Shown here: positions 13,413-25,200 of the stretch, piece by piece
Layout: the number at the start of each line of letters is the position of its first letter
Position numbering within the stretch: the stretch's first letter is position 1
Source of the DNA: Psilocybe azurescens
Lineage: Eukaryota > Basidiomycota > Agaricomycetes > Agaricales > Agrocybaceae
DNA: 64,000 nt
Direction: 5' to 3'
Assembly (NCBI GenBank): GCA_023853785.1
Contig: JAJIRX010000762.1
Span: 124,001-188,000 of the forward strand
Notes under the pieces: generated by a model
What the model was told of the DNA's origin: nothing
Database searches by the model: none
What the model saw: the letters and a program-made list of their open reading frames with translations, nothing else
Made by a program: the position numbers and the translations under genes

Positions 13413-14240
13413 ATGAGCGCGTTCATTGCCTTCAGAACGGCCGCAGTCGCAGTCCTACGCCCGTCGCGTACACAGAGACTCCCACCCATGTACCCCTTCA
13501 TCCTTTCAACCTCCGTCCGACACATGAGTATGAAGTATCGCAGTCACCCCAAAAACCACCAAATCCCTTTCGAAATTGTCCAGCTCGAAGATGCAGACGG
13601 TACCTTGCACCACCCACACAAATTGTCTAAAATACTGGAAACTATAGACACCGACACACATGTTGTGCGTCTAACGTCGTCATCTCCACCTATCGTACGC
13701 GTCTTCACACACGCGGAGGACAAAGCACGGAAAGTTGAAGTTAAGGCAGAGAGAAAGGCCACTGAAACGAAGCGACATATCGTGAACAAAGAATCACAGA
13801 TGACATGGCATACCTCTGGAGCAGATTTCGACCACAAAGTCGCCAAGATCCACGACGACCTCTCGAAGGGCGATGTCCGTATGGACGTGGTGTTCAATCC
13901 CAAGCCTCGGGTTCGCAACCCACTATACCCGGTGATGATGGAAAAAGTAGATCAAGTTATGACAAGGATCGCGGATGTAGGCGTTGAGTGGCGAGAAAGA
14001 GATTTCAAGAAGGGCTCCTTGAGGTTGTTCGTGCAAAGCACTGTAAAGAAGGAAAAGTTCAAATTGCCAACACAGCACGAGGTCGAGGAGATTGCGCACG
14101 ACGAAACTGAGCGACAAGAAAGGCAAGCTCTTAGGAAAAAGAAAAGAGAAGAAGAATCGGCGAAATCAGAATTACAGAGGCAGGAAGCGCTAGCTCAGAG
14201 GGAGAAGGAATTTGCGGAGTCTGGTGTCTTCAAGTCATAG
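13413..14240 (+). CDS. Mitochondrial translation initiation factor IF-3-like protein
   Basis: Single exon, 275 residues. IF-3 binds the small mitochondrial ribosomal subunit and promotes accurate start-codon selection. The ATG at 13413 begins a presequence rich in Ala, Arg and Ser and poor in acids (MSAFIAFRTAAVAVLRPSRT), as expected for import. The N-domain has IPFEIVQLEDADGTLHHPHKL, and the C-domain has the IF3-C pattern: EVKAERKATETKR-type helix, HKVAKIHDDLSKGDVRMDVVF, and a terminal FKKGSLRLFVQSTVKKE strand. It ends in a long charged helix (residues about 225-270) rich in Glu, Lys and Gln. Conservation with bacterial IF-3 is weak, as is usual for fungal mitochondrial homologues such as the AIM23 group, so the exact subfamily is inferred. 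Confidence 0.75.
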   Translation: MSAFIAFRTAAVAVLRPSRTQRLPPMYPFILSTSVRHMSMKYRSHPKNHQIPFEIVQLEDADGTLHHPHKLSKILETIDTDTHVVRLTSSSPPIVRVFTHAEDKARKVEVKAERKATETKRHIVNKESQMTWHTSGADFDHKVAKIHDDLSKGDVRMDVVFNPKPRVRNPLYPVMMEKVDQVMTRIADVGVEWRERDFKKGSLRLFVQSTVKKEKFKLPTQHEVEEIAHDETERQERQALRKKKREEESAKSELQRQEALAQREKEFAESGVFKS

Positions 14241-15570
14241 TACGTACTATTGGTAAAAGATCTAAACTTATCTCTGACTAAGGTGTACATGAAGGAACCA
14301 AACTCTTCCTTGTACAAATGATAAATATACATTGTTTAAACCTGGGTATATCGTCCAAACGATGAAAACAAAGTGCATTGACATATGCATATCATAGTAC
14401 AAGTGGTTCGGTCCAAGACATTCAAACCATCATAATAATTTCGTTCGTAGAGAATTCGATAACGTTCCGAGTCGGTCGGCGATGCACAATTTTGAGACCA
14501 AATTGTTGCAAGGGGGTATGCTACCACGAGCAATGACGGCCTCCCACCTGGTGCAACTTGTCGCCCATCTCTCTCGTTTTCCTAGGAGACAGCGCAGCAT
14601 CAGAGTAGATCTGTCAATTTCGGCTCACTCATCATCCTGCAGAGGAGCTCGATGAGACAAAATGTCCGGCATCCAATAATAAAGAACTCGCTAAATGCCT
14701 TCTGGTGTACCGCTTTGTTACGGGATAGGCTGGCAAAGCCGACCGTCTACCTCGGTGTCTCACGTCAGACAGCTGAAGAAGCATCGACAAGAGTTATCAT
14801 CGTGATCTATCATGTTGGGGTGAGAATACCGAAACACTGCACACAATGCGGTCCCAGTCTCTAGACCTCTCTGGACCTCGCGCGAGTATCAGGGCTGCGT
14901 AGTCCTCTGAAAATTGCCGAATATGGGACCAAACCCCAGTGCTCGGGGTTCAACGCACAAGAAGCCTTGGGATCGTCATAAGATTGTGTGGATGCATCTC
15001 CATGGGATCCTGACTTTGTATCCGGCGCTTGTGGCCAGGTCGTAGAGTCGTGAAGTTCCTCGGGCCCCTTGTCCACTCGACCACCACATCTATAGCTATT
15101 ATTGCCTCCATCAGTGGAGAGAAAAAACCCTTGATCACCGCACCATGACATCTGGTGGAGAACACGATCTCGGAAGGCATGAAAGCCGTCCGAGGTCATC
15201 TAAATCTACGTAAAGCTAATAAGTGATTTGTTCCGTAGTCTTGGTCGGCTTTGAGAGCAACACACTTACGGACTGGAAAGTTATATTCGCCGACACGAAC
15301 GCATATATCCAACACATCCTACGCATCGGTGCTAAGCCCAGAAAACGTGAGGCCTCAGTAACTTGTACTTTTTTCAAGGACGCAACGCCGTTTACGTTTG
15401 AAAATGTCTGTGATGCAGGCATGAAAGTCGAGCGTGGTTTTTGAGAATTGTCAAAAACGAATCCTCACGGGTGTCGTATCTCGGGAAATTTTGATTTAGG
15501 AAACGAAGTATCGAGGTAATACGGTTGTAAATGGCCATAGTGGTGTATTTTAAACATTCGTTCGAATATC

Positions 15571-15697
15571 GATCGTTCTCGTTCGCGTTGTTCTCGATAG
15601 GATATCGTTCTCGTTCGCGTTGTTCTCGATAAGGATACCGTTCTCGTTCGCGTTGTTCTCGTTCGAAAATCGTTCTCTTGTTCGCGTTGTTCTCGTG
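15571..15697. repeat. Minisatellite, four imperfect units of 30-34 bp
   Basis: Four tandem copies share the core CGTTCTCGTTCGCGTTGTTC with small differences in the spacer. Because the period is not a multiple of three, both minus frames show shifting Arg/Thr- or Asn/Glu-rich pseudo-repeats, which argues against a coding role. Confidence 0.9.
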
Positions 15698-16475
15698 GGC
15701 GGAAGATACTCGACAGAGGCAACCATTTTATTCCGGACCCGAAGTTTGATGAATTTGAGCAAAATTTGAGAGGCAGATACGGAATGGCTTTGGAAGGGGA
15801 AAATTTTGGCCGCGGTCCTTGCAGTGGTGTTCTCTTTATAGAAGATTTCAAAGATCTCGGAGTTTCCTGAGGGAACTGAGTACACGCAGCCGGGATTTTA
15901 GGTGCGATTCAGCCGCAGAAGCATATGGCATCCGCATAGGTTCCAAAAAGTCGTTGATATCTAGGTCTTTTGCACTGTCATCAGAGACAAAACACCATGC
16001 CCTACGGACGAAAATGTACTGGGCGTCTTCGCCGCTCTTCGCCATCCAGGTTGAGGCGGGGAATGGTTTCTTCCGTGCTTCTGGCCTATCAGGGAGCCCT
16101 TGGAAGGAGGTATTTAATCGGAATACAAGGACTACTATCAGGGAAGCAAGGCTGAACGAGGATGGTACTGGCATGACATTATACTATATATTGCTTATCC
16201 CAGAAAGAGTCAAGTGACCATGACCAGCGTATGACCGCATTGACATCGCCGGGATTCAAGTGGTAAAGCACCACCACGTCCTCCGTGACAGAGATATGTT
16301 CACACAAGAGAAAGAGGCAATAACATCGGAAACCTCCATTTGGGATACACCTCTGGATAGCAAAGCTCGTATGATGAGTTTGAAGTGACACTGACCGCGA
16401 GATCAAGGAAGTCCAAGAAGCTCCAGGAAGTATAGTTTTGCTGTCCAGATAATGCTTATCTGTTAGGATCGACAT

Positions 16476-16690
16476 TCACCGCCGGCACTCTTGACAACGG
16501 GGCCAATAGCTTGGCGGAGCGGCAACTTTCCGCGGCATGCGATCGTGTCGAAAGGGTTTATGACGGCTGAAGGAGTTACGAGAGAGGCCCCTGGGAGGCC
16601 CTTGGGTCCTAGGATTTCCAGCCAGTCGCATGGTTCCGTGGAGCTTGGTACGACAGCGACGCGGCACAGGACCTCGCAGGACTTGATGAA
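16476..16690 (-). pseudogene. Possible remnant of an unrecognised protein-coding exon
   Basis: After a plausible acceptor near 16683, a minus frame encodes about 70 residues with ordinary composition (SCEVLCRVAVVPSSTEPCDW, then LEILGPKGLPG) before a stop. A further open frame follows downstream at 16475-16179. I could not find an upstream start or a splice chain that joins them, so this may be a decayed gene, a partial gene with unseen introns, or chance. Confidence 0.2.
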
Positions 16691-17638
16691 AAAAGAAGAA
16701 AATCAAATGCAGAGACATTCCTTATTACGGAATTGACAAGAAATTGTATCGTGTACCAACGGCATATCTACCAGTGCATCCGGTTGTGACGTGGAGAGTA
16801 TGTAAAGGTATTGTAAGCTAGATTGAGGACGGCTGTTGACCTTCGCATTGCCCAGTGACTGTATCACGATTGTTGTGCACCGTAATAATGTAGAGTCCAC
16901 TCACTTATACGACCCTATACAACCCCTCAGTGGCCTCTAAGTACCCAATTTATTGGACTCCAAAGCGGTCCCTTTCAAGTTCAATCCTGGCGTTTAACTT
17001 TCCTGTATTCAGAGAATCCATCTCTCTGATTCATGTCGATTTTACTCAAACTCAACCACTAGCATGCTAGCCACCGGCAGAGAATGTAGAGTATATATTT
17101 ACTACCACTTCAAGATTAAGGCCGGCCCTTGGATTTTGGGCAGATCAAGGTTCGCCTGAAGACGTTCAGGACTATTCAAAATACTTGATTTTCAAGACCG
17201 GTGGCCCGCTAGTCTCTTTTAAATTCTAGCCGATAGGGATGCAATGAGCTGATTATTGACCAGAAAATCCACCCATTGCTGCATCGAATTCGACAAAAAG
17301 AACGGTAAAGCTCTGTTCTATTACGCATTTTCGGACAATTATCTTCAATCAGAATCACGTGTAGAGGTTGATCTCTCGGACTGGAAGATGATTCGCACTC
17401 GAAAGTCGAGCGACTTCGTATTTAGTATTAATGTCTAGCCTATGTTCACGGATTTGCTTCTGAACTGGAGGCTGCGGATGGCGGTTCCGCCATCGTATGA
17501 ACTTCAAAATGCGACTAGGCCCACATCAATGTCAATAAGGTATAAAGGCATGCATCCTCGTCGGTTTCTTCACCTCCGCCAGGGCAACAAAACGTCGAGA
17601 CTCGAGTACAACTTTGCATAGGAGTGGTTTCTTTTCGG

Positions 17639-19561
17639 ATGTCGCGCTATTGCGTGGCATCTCACCTTCCCGGGTGGGCTTTACAACAACCATTTGTTGG
17701 TTATAGCCAACCTCCCACTTTGGCCTTGGCCGTCGCCTTCATCGGAGGGTTATCGCGCTCCGGCTTCACTAGTGTCACGTCTCATACCCTTTCACGTTCA
17801 CATCAGGCCACCGTTCTGGCGAGAGTCTCTCCCCTCGGCTTCCTCGTCCTCGAAGCAGGGTTTTCGTACCTTCAGTGGCTTTCTACCATCTCCAATTCTT
17901 ATTCCGACCCCACCTACTACAATGCCACCGACAACGACACTCTTCATTATTTCCCAACATACACTATGACACTAAAAGATTCCATCCTTGTATATTCCAA
18001 GGATCTTATCATTCCTCCCTCCAAGGATCTCGCTACCCTTTCACAGGTGTCCAAAGATTTGATCTTCGTCGATTGGTCCCCTGTATGTGATTGGGAATAC
18101 GGTACTCAACCCCTTGATAGTGGCGAGGAACCTCCGCTGCCTCGCCGTTCTGAAAGGATAGCTGCTTTGTCGGCACGGGGCGCTGCCTCAAGGACAACTT
18201 CGGCGCCTAATACCGACCATAGCCGGGGAAGAGGTAGGGCAAACATTAAACGAGTTTTCTTCGGTAACGCTGACCCGTTTCATAGGCCTTCGAGGCACAA
18301 ACGGTCGCCGCCGGATTGGCCCTCCCAATCCAGCTAGAGGCGATTCAAAAGTTGGTATGTCCCCGCAATATTTTTCTGCAAGCTGTTGTATTGAAATTTA
18401 ATCAAGGCTCTTCCTCTGGCCGACGTGGTAGGAAGCGTGCGGGTGAAGCAGCACCTCCCCACCTGGGCCTCCATCTCCTCCATCGACGCATACTCAAGAG
18501 GACGGCCCGGAAGACGACCCCAACGGAGATGACGTGGGATGGATGTATTTTTTCTTTTCTTGCATTATCTTTCTCGTCTCCGTCATTGGTTCAACCGTTA
18601 ACTATCAAAAATCACCAGCATACCCCAGCAAGGACGATACAGACCTTATTGTCGTAAAACCGCCGCTCGAGGGATATCCCTTTATGGAGACTTCCCGCCT
18701 GGATATGCATGCTTTCATTCTTTTCTTCTTCTTGTGCTTACCGGGCACAGCAAGAAGGGTGCGACACCTTATTTCCTTCCATTTTCGCATTATACTGATT
18801 TATCCATTCAACAGCGTTCGAACATCAGCATCACCCTCAAAACCGAAGCCATACCTGCATCTGCCCAAATCGAGGACAAATCCACTGCTTCTGCCTACAC
18901 CGATGACATTGCCGAGGAATTCGCTACTGCCACTGAAGACCAGGACGAAACAGATTCTCTAGTGTCCGAGTTGACCTTTTTCACCAACGCCGAACTGTCT
19001 TTTTCGACTGAAGATCGTGGCAAGACTCCCCATAACTTCAGCTTGTCTACTATCTATAGCCCACCTGTCGAAGTTGATTTCCAGGAGGCGCCCGTTGGAG
19101 CTGCTGATGTATCTGTCACTGTCATCACTCAGGACAATTCGGTCGCTGGTGTTGGGAGCAAGGATTCTGACCCTCTATCTGCCTCGTCGGTAAGTCGTTT
19201 TGCGAGCGGTGTGAGTTTCCGTAATTCAACTTACCAATTTGCATCTCCAGTCTCTCATCAAGCGCAGACCCGCGAAATACGAAAACGCAATCGCATCGTC
19301 GTCGAAGGTTACCCCGGTCGTCAGTCGCCTCTTCGTCCCCGTCTACAAGCACTATCGCAGCCACCCAAGGACACTTACTGTCTTCGTCCAGGCCAACGCC
19401 CCTCGTGAGCGCGGCTTCATCCACTTCGATCTCCCGAACTACGGCCTTCCCAACAACCGCTTCCAGCTTGTTGATTTCTCTCGTCGGGAAACCCCCTTCT
19501 TTCTCCGAGAGAAAAAGTCAAGCGTCGGTGGCGTTGGGTATGGTGGTGAGGGAGATGTTTG
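17639..19561 (+). CDS. Orphan multi-exon protein, model uncertain
   Basis: A chain of open segments on the plus strand suggests one gene. The first segment (17639 to about 18233) is hydrophobic at its start and ends with a basic patch containing RRSERIAALSA. Then come acidic and Pro/Ser/Thr-rich segments (about 18450-18550, 18640-18710), a longer acidic Ser/Thr-rich exon (about 18765-19191) and a final exon at about 19252-19561 (SLIKRRPAKYENAIA... to GGEGDV stop). The intron at 19192-19251 has a clear GTAAGT donor and CAG acceptor. Earlier junctions do not all keep phase in any model I tried. I recognise no domain. The RRSERIA-type basic patch occurs in many agaric orphan proteins. Start and 5' exons should be treated as approximate. 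Confidence 0.4.
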
Positions 19562-20925
19562 AGAGGATGCCCATTTTTTGGGATGATATGACCAAGCTGT
19601 CGATGACTTCTCGTCCAGTCTTGGTTCAGTTCGTTTCTTGGATTCCTTTTGGCTTCTTGACGATAGGTGGTCTGTGGAGGGGCTCAGGGGTGGTTGGCAC
19701 CAATTGGGCAGATCAGGACATTCGTGGGGTGGAACGTCGTCTGACGAGATGGCCGTTCACACCTTCGCAGCTTTATTACGGGGCGGTGCACTGACAAGTG
19801 CGCTTCTCTTGGCATCGCCGCGACTGTCGTCGACGATGGAAAGGCGGCGCTGACGAGTGCCGTCCCCTTCCTAACTCTTCGAAGACGAATCCTAGCCTTG
19901 AATCAGCTTCAATCGCTCATTTTCCCCATCATACCCTCTCCCGGGTTTATATTATTCTCGTCTCTATGCACATATCGTTCTCTGTTTTATTCTTTTGCAC
20001 ATATCATTGTCTCGTCCATTGTACATATATTCTCGATAGCTCGGGGTTGCATTTTATACTCGTTTCTTCACATTGTAACTCAAATATACATATCGTACTT
20101 TTCAATATACCCTCGTGTTTGCCACAATATCTTGCATCTGAGATTACTTCTGCTGTCTGCGATATTCCTTGCCCATGAAGGACATCGGTATGAATTGATG
20201 TCTCTAGTCCCATTAGGATACAATGATCGGTGTCAACTTCAAATATTTTGACACGCGCGCTAATCTTTTTCTTAAAATAGCCAACATCCACCTAAACCTT
20301 GATAATCAATATAACTATCTTTCTACAAGTTTTTCATGATTTATTCTCAGGTAAATTATTCTATACTTGCAAGTGGGTTTTCATAACGTAAAAAGCCCTA
20401 TTACAGACTGAACCAGTACTATCGGAGACCGCTCCTAGTCGATTCACTAAATACAACAAATAGCGCGATCTTGCATGATTCACGGGATAACTATAGTCGA
20501 ATATGTCATAACCCAGACCAGTGATACCCCATAACCTGTTATTAAATGAGTCATAGGTGTGAGCTGCCACCAAACCGAGATTTACACAGAAATAACCTCT
20601 TATAACCCATAACCTGCCATAACCCATAGCCCGGACCTTCCACCGAGATGGATTATGACAGGTTCGATTGTATGTCCCAAACCTTAAATCAAACTCGTTA
20701 AACCGACCAAAGGCCGACCGTGACATCAATAAACGGAGTTTATTTCTGATGTCTGGCAAAGGTCGAATAAACTTCGCAATGTGTGGCAAACAATGACCCA
20801 TTCTGTGGATTACAAATATTCTATATAAGAGAGAGCCCTGTAACCAAAGTGGCCAGAATATTTGTTTGCTTTCCCTTCAAAACCAGTGCTCCATTTGCTC
20901 TCTCAAGGTCTTCGATAAAAATAGA
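19562..20925. other. Intergenic between the orphan gene and the CENP-A gene
   Basis: Includes the promoter of the CENP-A-type gene. Around 20505-20640 the motif CATAACC or its complement recurs several times with small palindromes. A 146-residue minus frame (20361-20801) owes much of its composition to this repeat and is not called. Confidence 0.4.
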
Positions 20926-21640
20926 ATGGGTCGCGGAAAGATTCTGGCCAGGAAGTCTTTTGGCGGTATGTATTCTTTCTGAATGACCTGCTAAGCTTCG
21001 TTCATTGAATTCATGTGATAATATACAGGAAAGCCTACAAGTGTGCAAAGAAAAATCTTTGACGGGCTACCAACAGGCGTGAAAGCAGCGAACAACCATC
21101 CCACCAAAGCAAAATCCCAAAAGCGACATACGGAAGCAGCGCGCAATCAAGCAGGTATGTTTATTACTCACGCCCTCTCAACAACAGCTTAGATGGCTCT
21201 ACTTCCAAGACCAACACACATACGAGGACACAGACTTCGGCGTCAACTGACAAGCGTCATCGTTTTCGTCCGGGAACAGTTGCTCTCCGCGAAATTCGAC
21301 TCTACCAGAAGTCCACTGACCTCCTAATCCGCAAATTGCCTTTTCAGAGGCTTGTCCGGGAGATCTCTACCGAGTGCAAAGTACGTATATTCGGACATGG
21401 TTCCCCCAAGGAATCATTTTCATGCAGGCTATTTCTCATAATTTCATCAAATCATAGACCGTCGACCTTCGTTTTCAAGCTTCCGCTCTTCTGGCTTTGC
21501 AAGAAGCCGCGGAAGCATACCTCGTATCGCTTTTCGAAGACACCAATTTGGCGGCCATCCACGCCAAAAGAGTCACAATTATGCCAAAAGATATGTATCT
21601 TGCTCGAAGAATTAGGGGTGACTTGATGAGATACATGTAG
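20926..21640 (+). CDS. Centromeric histone H3 variant (CENP-A/CenH3 type)
   Basis: Four exons (20926-20965, 21029-21154, 21193-21380, 21458-21640) give 178 residues, longer than canonical H3 (135) because of an extended tail. It would replace H3 in centromeric nucleosomes. The histone fold is clear: [20 protein letters not shown] (alpha-N), [13 protein letters not shown], then [40 protein letters not shown] and LARRIRG. Features favouring CENP-A over H3 are the unalignable, Lys/Ser/Thr-rich tail, one extra residue in loop 1 (CKTVDLRF instead of FKTDLRF), the [14 protein letters not shown] helix typical of CENP-A, and a non-H3 C-terminus (GDLMRYM). The tail nevertheless starts with ARKSFGGKP, close to H3 residues 7-16. 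A divergent H3 variant other than CENP-A is the alternative. Confidence 0.85.
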
Positions 21641-22210
21641 ATACTGATACTTCAAGACTCAAGTGGGCACCGGGGTGTTCTGTACAATATAGTATTTTTG
21701 AGACTTTGTACAATTCATCTTGTTAAAACTCTGTACTACTAGAGTATAAGCTATTGACACTCCAATAACAAGATATCCTACATCCATCGGCCAAAAGAAA
21801 CGAAAGAATCGCGTTGCGAATCAAAGAGAGAATCGTGTATGTATTTGCTCTAACGACAGCCCTAAAACATAAAGCATCTGAGTTACGAAACAGTCCCTGC
21901 TAATCCATACCCATAAAAAAAGAAAAGAATAAAATGAAGGTCAGTGAGGAGTGCGTTTAGTACAAATGAGTGAAAAACAGCAGAAATAAAAGACATATAA
22001 GAACAATGGTTCCCGCAACCATGAGGAACCATGGCAAGACAAATGCAAGAAAGACGCCTAGGCCCACCACGATTGCCGGGAATCGTCATGGAGAAATCCC
22101 GTTGGTGTCTTCGAGAGGAACAGGAGGAATTGAAGGGCTCAGAGGGCTTTGTTTGTCTCCATCTTTAGGTCCTGTATGGCCGTTATCTCGTGTTTTAACG
22201 GCTTCAAAAC
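21641..22210. other. Intergenic, 3' flanks of convergent genes
   Basis: 570 bp between the ends of the CENP-A-type gene (+) and SSK1 (-). AT-rich with several A-runs. Nothing else seen. Confidence 0.5.
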
Positions 22211-25200
22211 TTATTGACGAAGAGGAATTGGGGAGCATAGAGATACATCGGCAAGACCCAGCTTGATGGGCGGCGTGGCTCGCCTATGCTGTATGCCTGA
22301 CTCCCTATATCTGATGTTCGTCTCTGGCGTACTCGGTTTTGGCGTAGAATCTAGAAGGACAATCAATTTATTCACTTTCCAATTAACAAAGCCAACTGTC
22401 GCGTACCATCTGTTCGCGACAGCGGAACAAAACGTCAGGTTGATGTCGATATAGATAAGAAGAAGGGGCTGACCTTGATCAACCTCGAGAGCTGTTCTGG
22501 GCGGATATGGTTCAAAAGGACTCCGAGTGGTTCCACTTAAAGATGTTGACCGTGAATTTTGGCCGGATGTCGACAAATTAGGGGACCTGCTCCTGGGTCG
22601 ATCAGGGACAGCAAATGTCGAAGCCAGTGGGGATGGGGGTGCATTTGAGAAACTATGGATTGTCCCCGAAGACGATGCTAAAGCAAGTGCAGCTGCATTG
22701 TCCTCCAAGATACTCGTTGACCGTCGTATTGTCGGCGAACCGGCCGTAGAACGTCCTTTTGTTGGCATGTGAAGCTTGTCTGCAACATTTCTAGCTTGCG
22801 CTTCGAGACTGCTAGACATGGTCCGCACTCCATCTGGTCGAATGTCAGCCCACATTTGTAGAGCCTTGATAGAGCCCCATTCAATGATCTTATTGTTTAG
22901 CCATAACAATGACACTGGCTTCGTTAGAAAATCGTTGCAACCAGCTGCAAGAGCAGCCACACGATCGGTTTGCAGGGAAGAAGCGGTGAGGGCAACGATG
23001 ATGACAGAGGATCTATATGGTGAGTTGAGTGATCCAGATCGCGTATCGGAGGTCGACGAAGCCCCAGAGGAAATGGATGTATTTCCTTCATCCGTCGTCG
23101 TTGGCGACAATGGAGGATATCCAGCAGCAGCGTTTGTCTTCTCTAAACGTCTGATTTCTTTGGTCGCTTGGATGCCATCCATAACCGGCATTTGGATATC
23201 CATCTGAACATGAACACAATGAGTGAGATAGAATCAACATGGCGTGGAGAATAAACTCACCAGAATCAAATGGAATCCTCCAGTACGCCACTTCTGCACT
23301 GCTTCTTGCCCATTACTGGCCAGATCGTATTTAATCCTCTTCCGTCTCATGAAAGTTGATAGAATCGTCTGATTGATTGGATTATCTGTTTTCGTGACAA
23401 GTCAAGCAGATAGAAAATGAAACAAAAAGAGGACACACCATCAACAATGAGGACACTGATGGGTGGCACGACATTGTCAGAGCTCATCACCTTGCCTTTC
23501 TGCTTGTTCCCAGCCACAGGAGTCGTGTCCTTGGTGTCGCTACGCTTTGCCGATCGCCGAGTAGATGATGGACCCTCCGAAGGCGTCCCGTTGGCCGTCG
23601 CAAGGTTGCGAATATCATCACTCGCTCTGCGAGGGACCGGAGACAGAATACTAGAAGCCAACGAAGGTTGCTCACGTTGATATTCAACTGGGCCCACAGA
23701 TAGCACCCTCGACGACGATACCTCAGTGGGAGAGGCACCAGGCACTTGGTTCACATCTGTCTGTGAAGTAGACTGATGCACTTCATGCAACGCCGAAAAG
23801 GACACGCTCTCGTCCTTCTTACCCCCCTGAAGGAACACGGGGCACTGACCCTCTTCGAGGAGTAGGAACAGCAAGTTGACCTCGATCTCTCTCCATAGAA
23901 AGACTTGTCAAATTTTTGGAGCCATTTTTGCTTCGAGGGTGGAAATATATCCCTGCGGTCTGGCCATCAGGGCTTTGGATGACAAGACCCGATGATGGAG
24001 ATGTCCCCAGTTGCTCGGCTGCAGCGGAGAAATATTCAACGTTGTCTGGCAGAGCAAGAGGAGATGGCGGTAGAACAGATGTGTTGTTACCAATGCTGTC
24101 GCTGGACCGCGCAGAACGATCCGAATTATTGCGTGAGTTACCGGTCGGCCGATTCATATTCTTCACCAAGGGAGACTGGGCCTGAGAAGGAGGGTTACTA
24201 TCCTGATTCGTGCCTTGATTGCTGTGTTCGCTGAGCGCAGGAGAAAAAGAAAAGATCCAGGGGTGTTGTGTATCCCTGGGCTCATTGGAGATGTGGCAAT
24301 GGGCATAAATAGTGGATCCACAACGGGCTTGGTGACTGCCGTATGGAGCGCAGTCAAAAATCGACGAGGACCTGCAGGTTTGGGTATGATCATAACTTCG
24401 GGCAGAGGCGTCGACGTGGCAGCATATGAAACCATGACAGATTGCATAACATCCCTCACCACCTTATAGTTGGATAGACTTGTGAAGTGCATTATCACTA
24501 CAGGTGGTGATCGCACAAAAGTTATTTTGGAAATTTGTGAGACGAGCCATGGTCGGTGAAGATTTAGGCCGGTGGTTGGAGGATAACGAAGGCCTTTTTC
24601 TAGAGTTGTTGATCATCGTTGGTTGATTTTCGAATCGAAGTGCTTGCAGACGCTCTTTTAGGATGTCGATATCGTCGTCGATGAAAATGAAGTTTGGCGC
24701 CACAGATAAGGCGGGACCCGCATCAGATTTGATTTGCAGACTGGGGATGGTATCTCCCACGTATGCAGGTAGAATAGGACTCTCCGTAGTTAGCCGGACT
24801 TCCTCCTGACTGGAAGTAGCTTGGTCTGTGAGCCCGTCAACTTGACCATCTGGCGATACATGTGTAACATCCATGCCCCAAGCAGTCAAGTAGCTTGTCA
24901 AATGATGTGCAAAGGAGCCTTTGGCACTTGCATAAAGCTTTACTTTTTTCCCCTTCAGTGTTTCTCCGAACGATGACAACTGCTCCAGACTGGGTTCAGG
25001 ATTAATACCCTCTTCAAAGGGCTGCGGAGCAATTGCATGCGTTGGCAGAGGAACACGATCCAGCACCATTTCGAGATCACATGTACGCCCGCTTGTGAAC
25101 GCTTCCGGGGGCGGAAGATCCGAGGACAGTCTGCCGTCGATCTGCTTGAGAATACGGCGTAGGAGGAGGGTAGAAAAGATTGGCTGTGCTCTTGTTTCGG

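Larger units (their letters stand above)
14241..17638. other. Gene-poor region with minisatellite and degenerate coding-like pieces
   Basis: About 3.4 kb with no complete gene. Minus-strand frames at 14861-15199, 15848-16174, 16179-16475 and 16476-16690 have reasonable amino-acid composition but do not join into a conserved protein. The minisatellite at 15571-15697 lies inside. Possibly a decayed gene or mobile-element remnant. Confidence 0.4.

Noticed and set aside
20361..20801. 146-codon minus-strand frame
   Set aside because: Its composition derives largely from the CATAACC repeat, with no splice sites or motifs.
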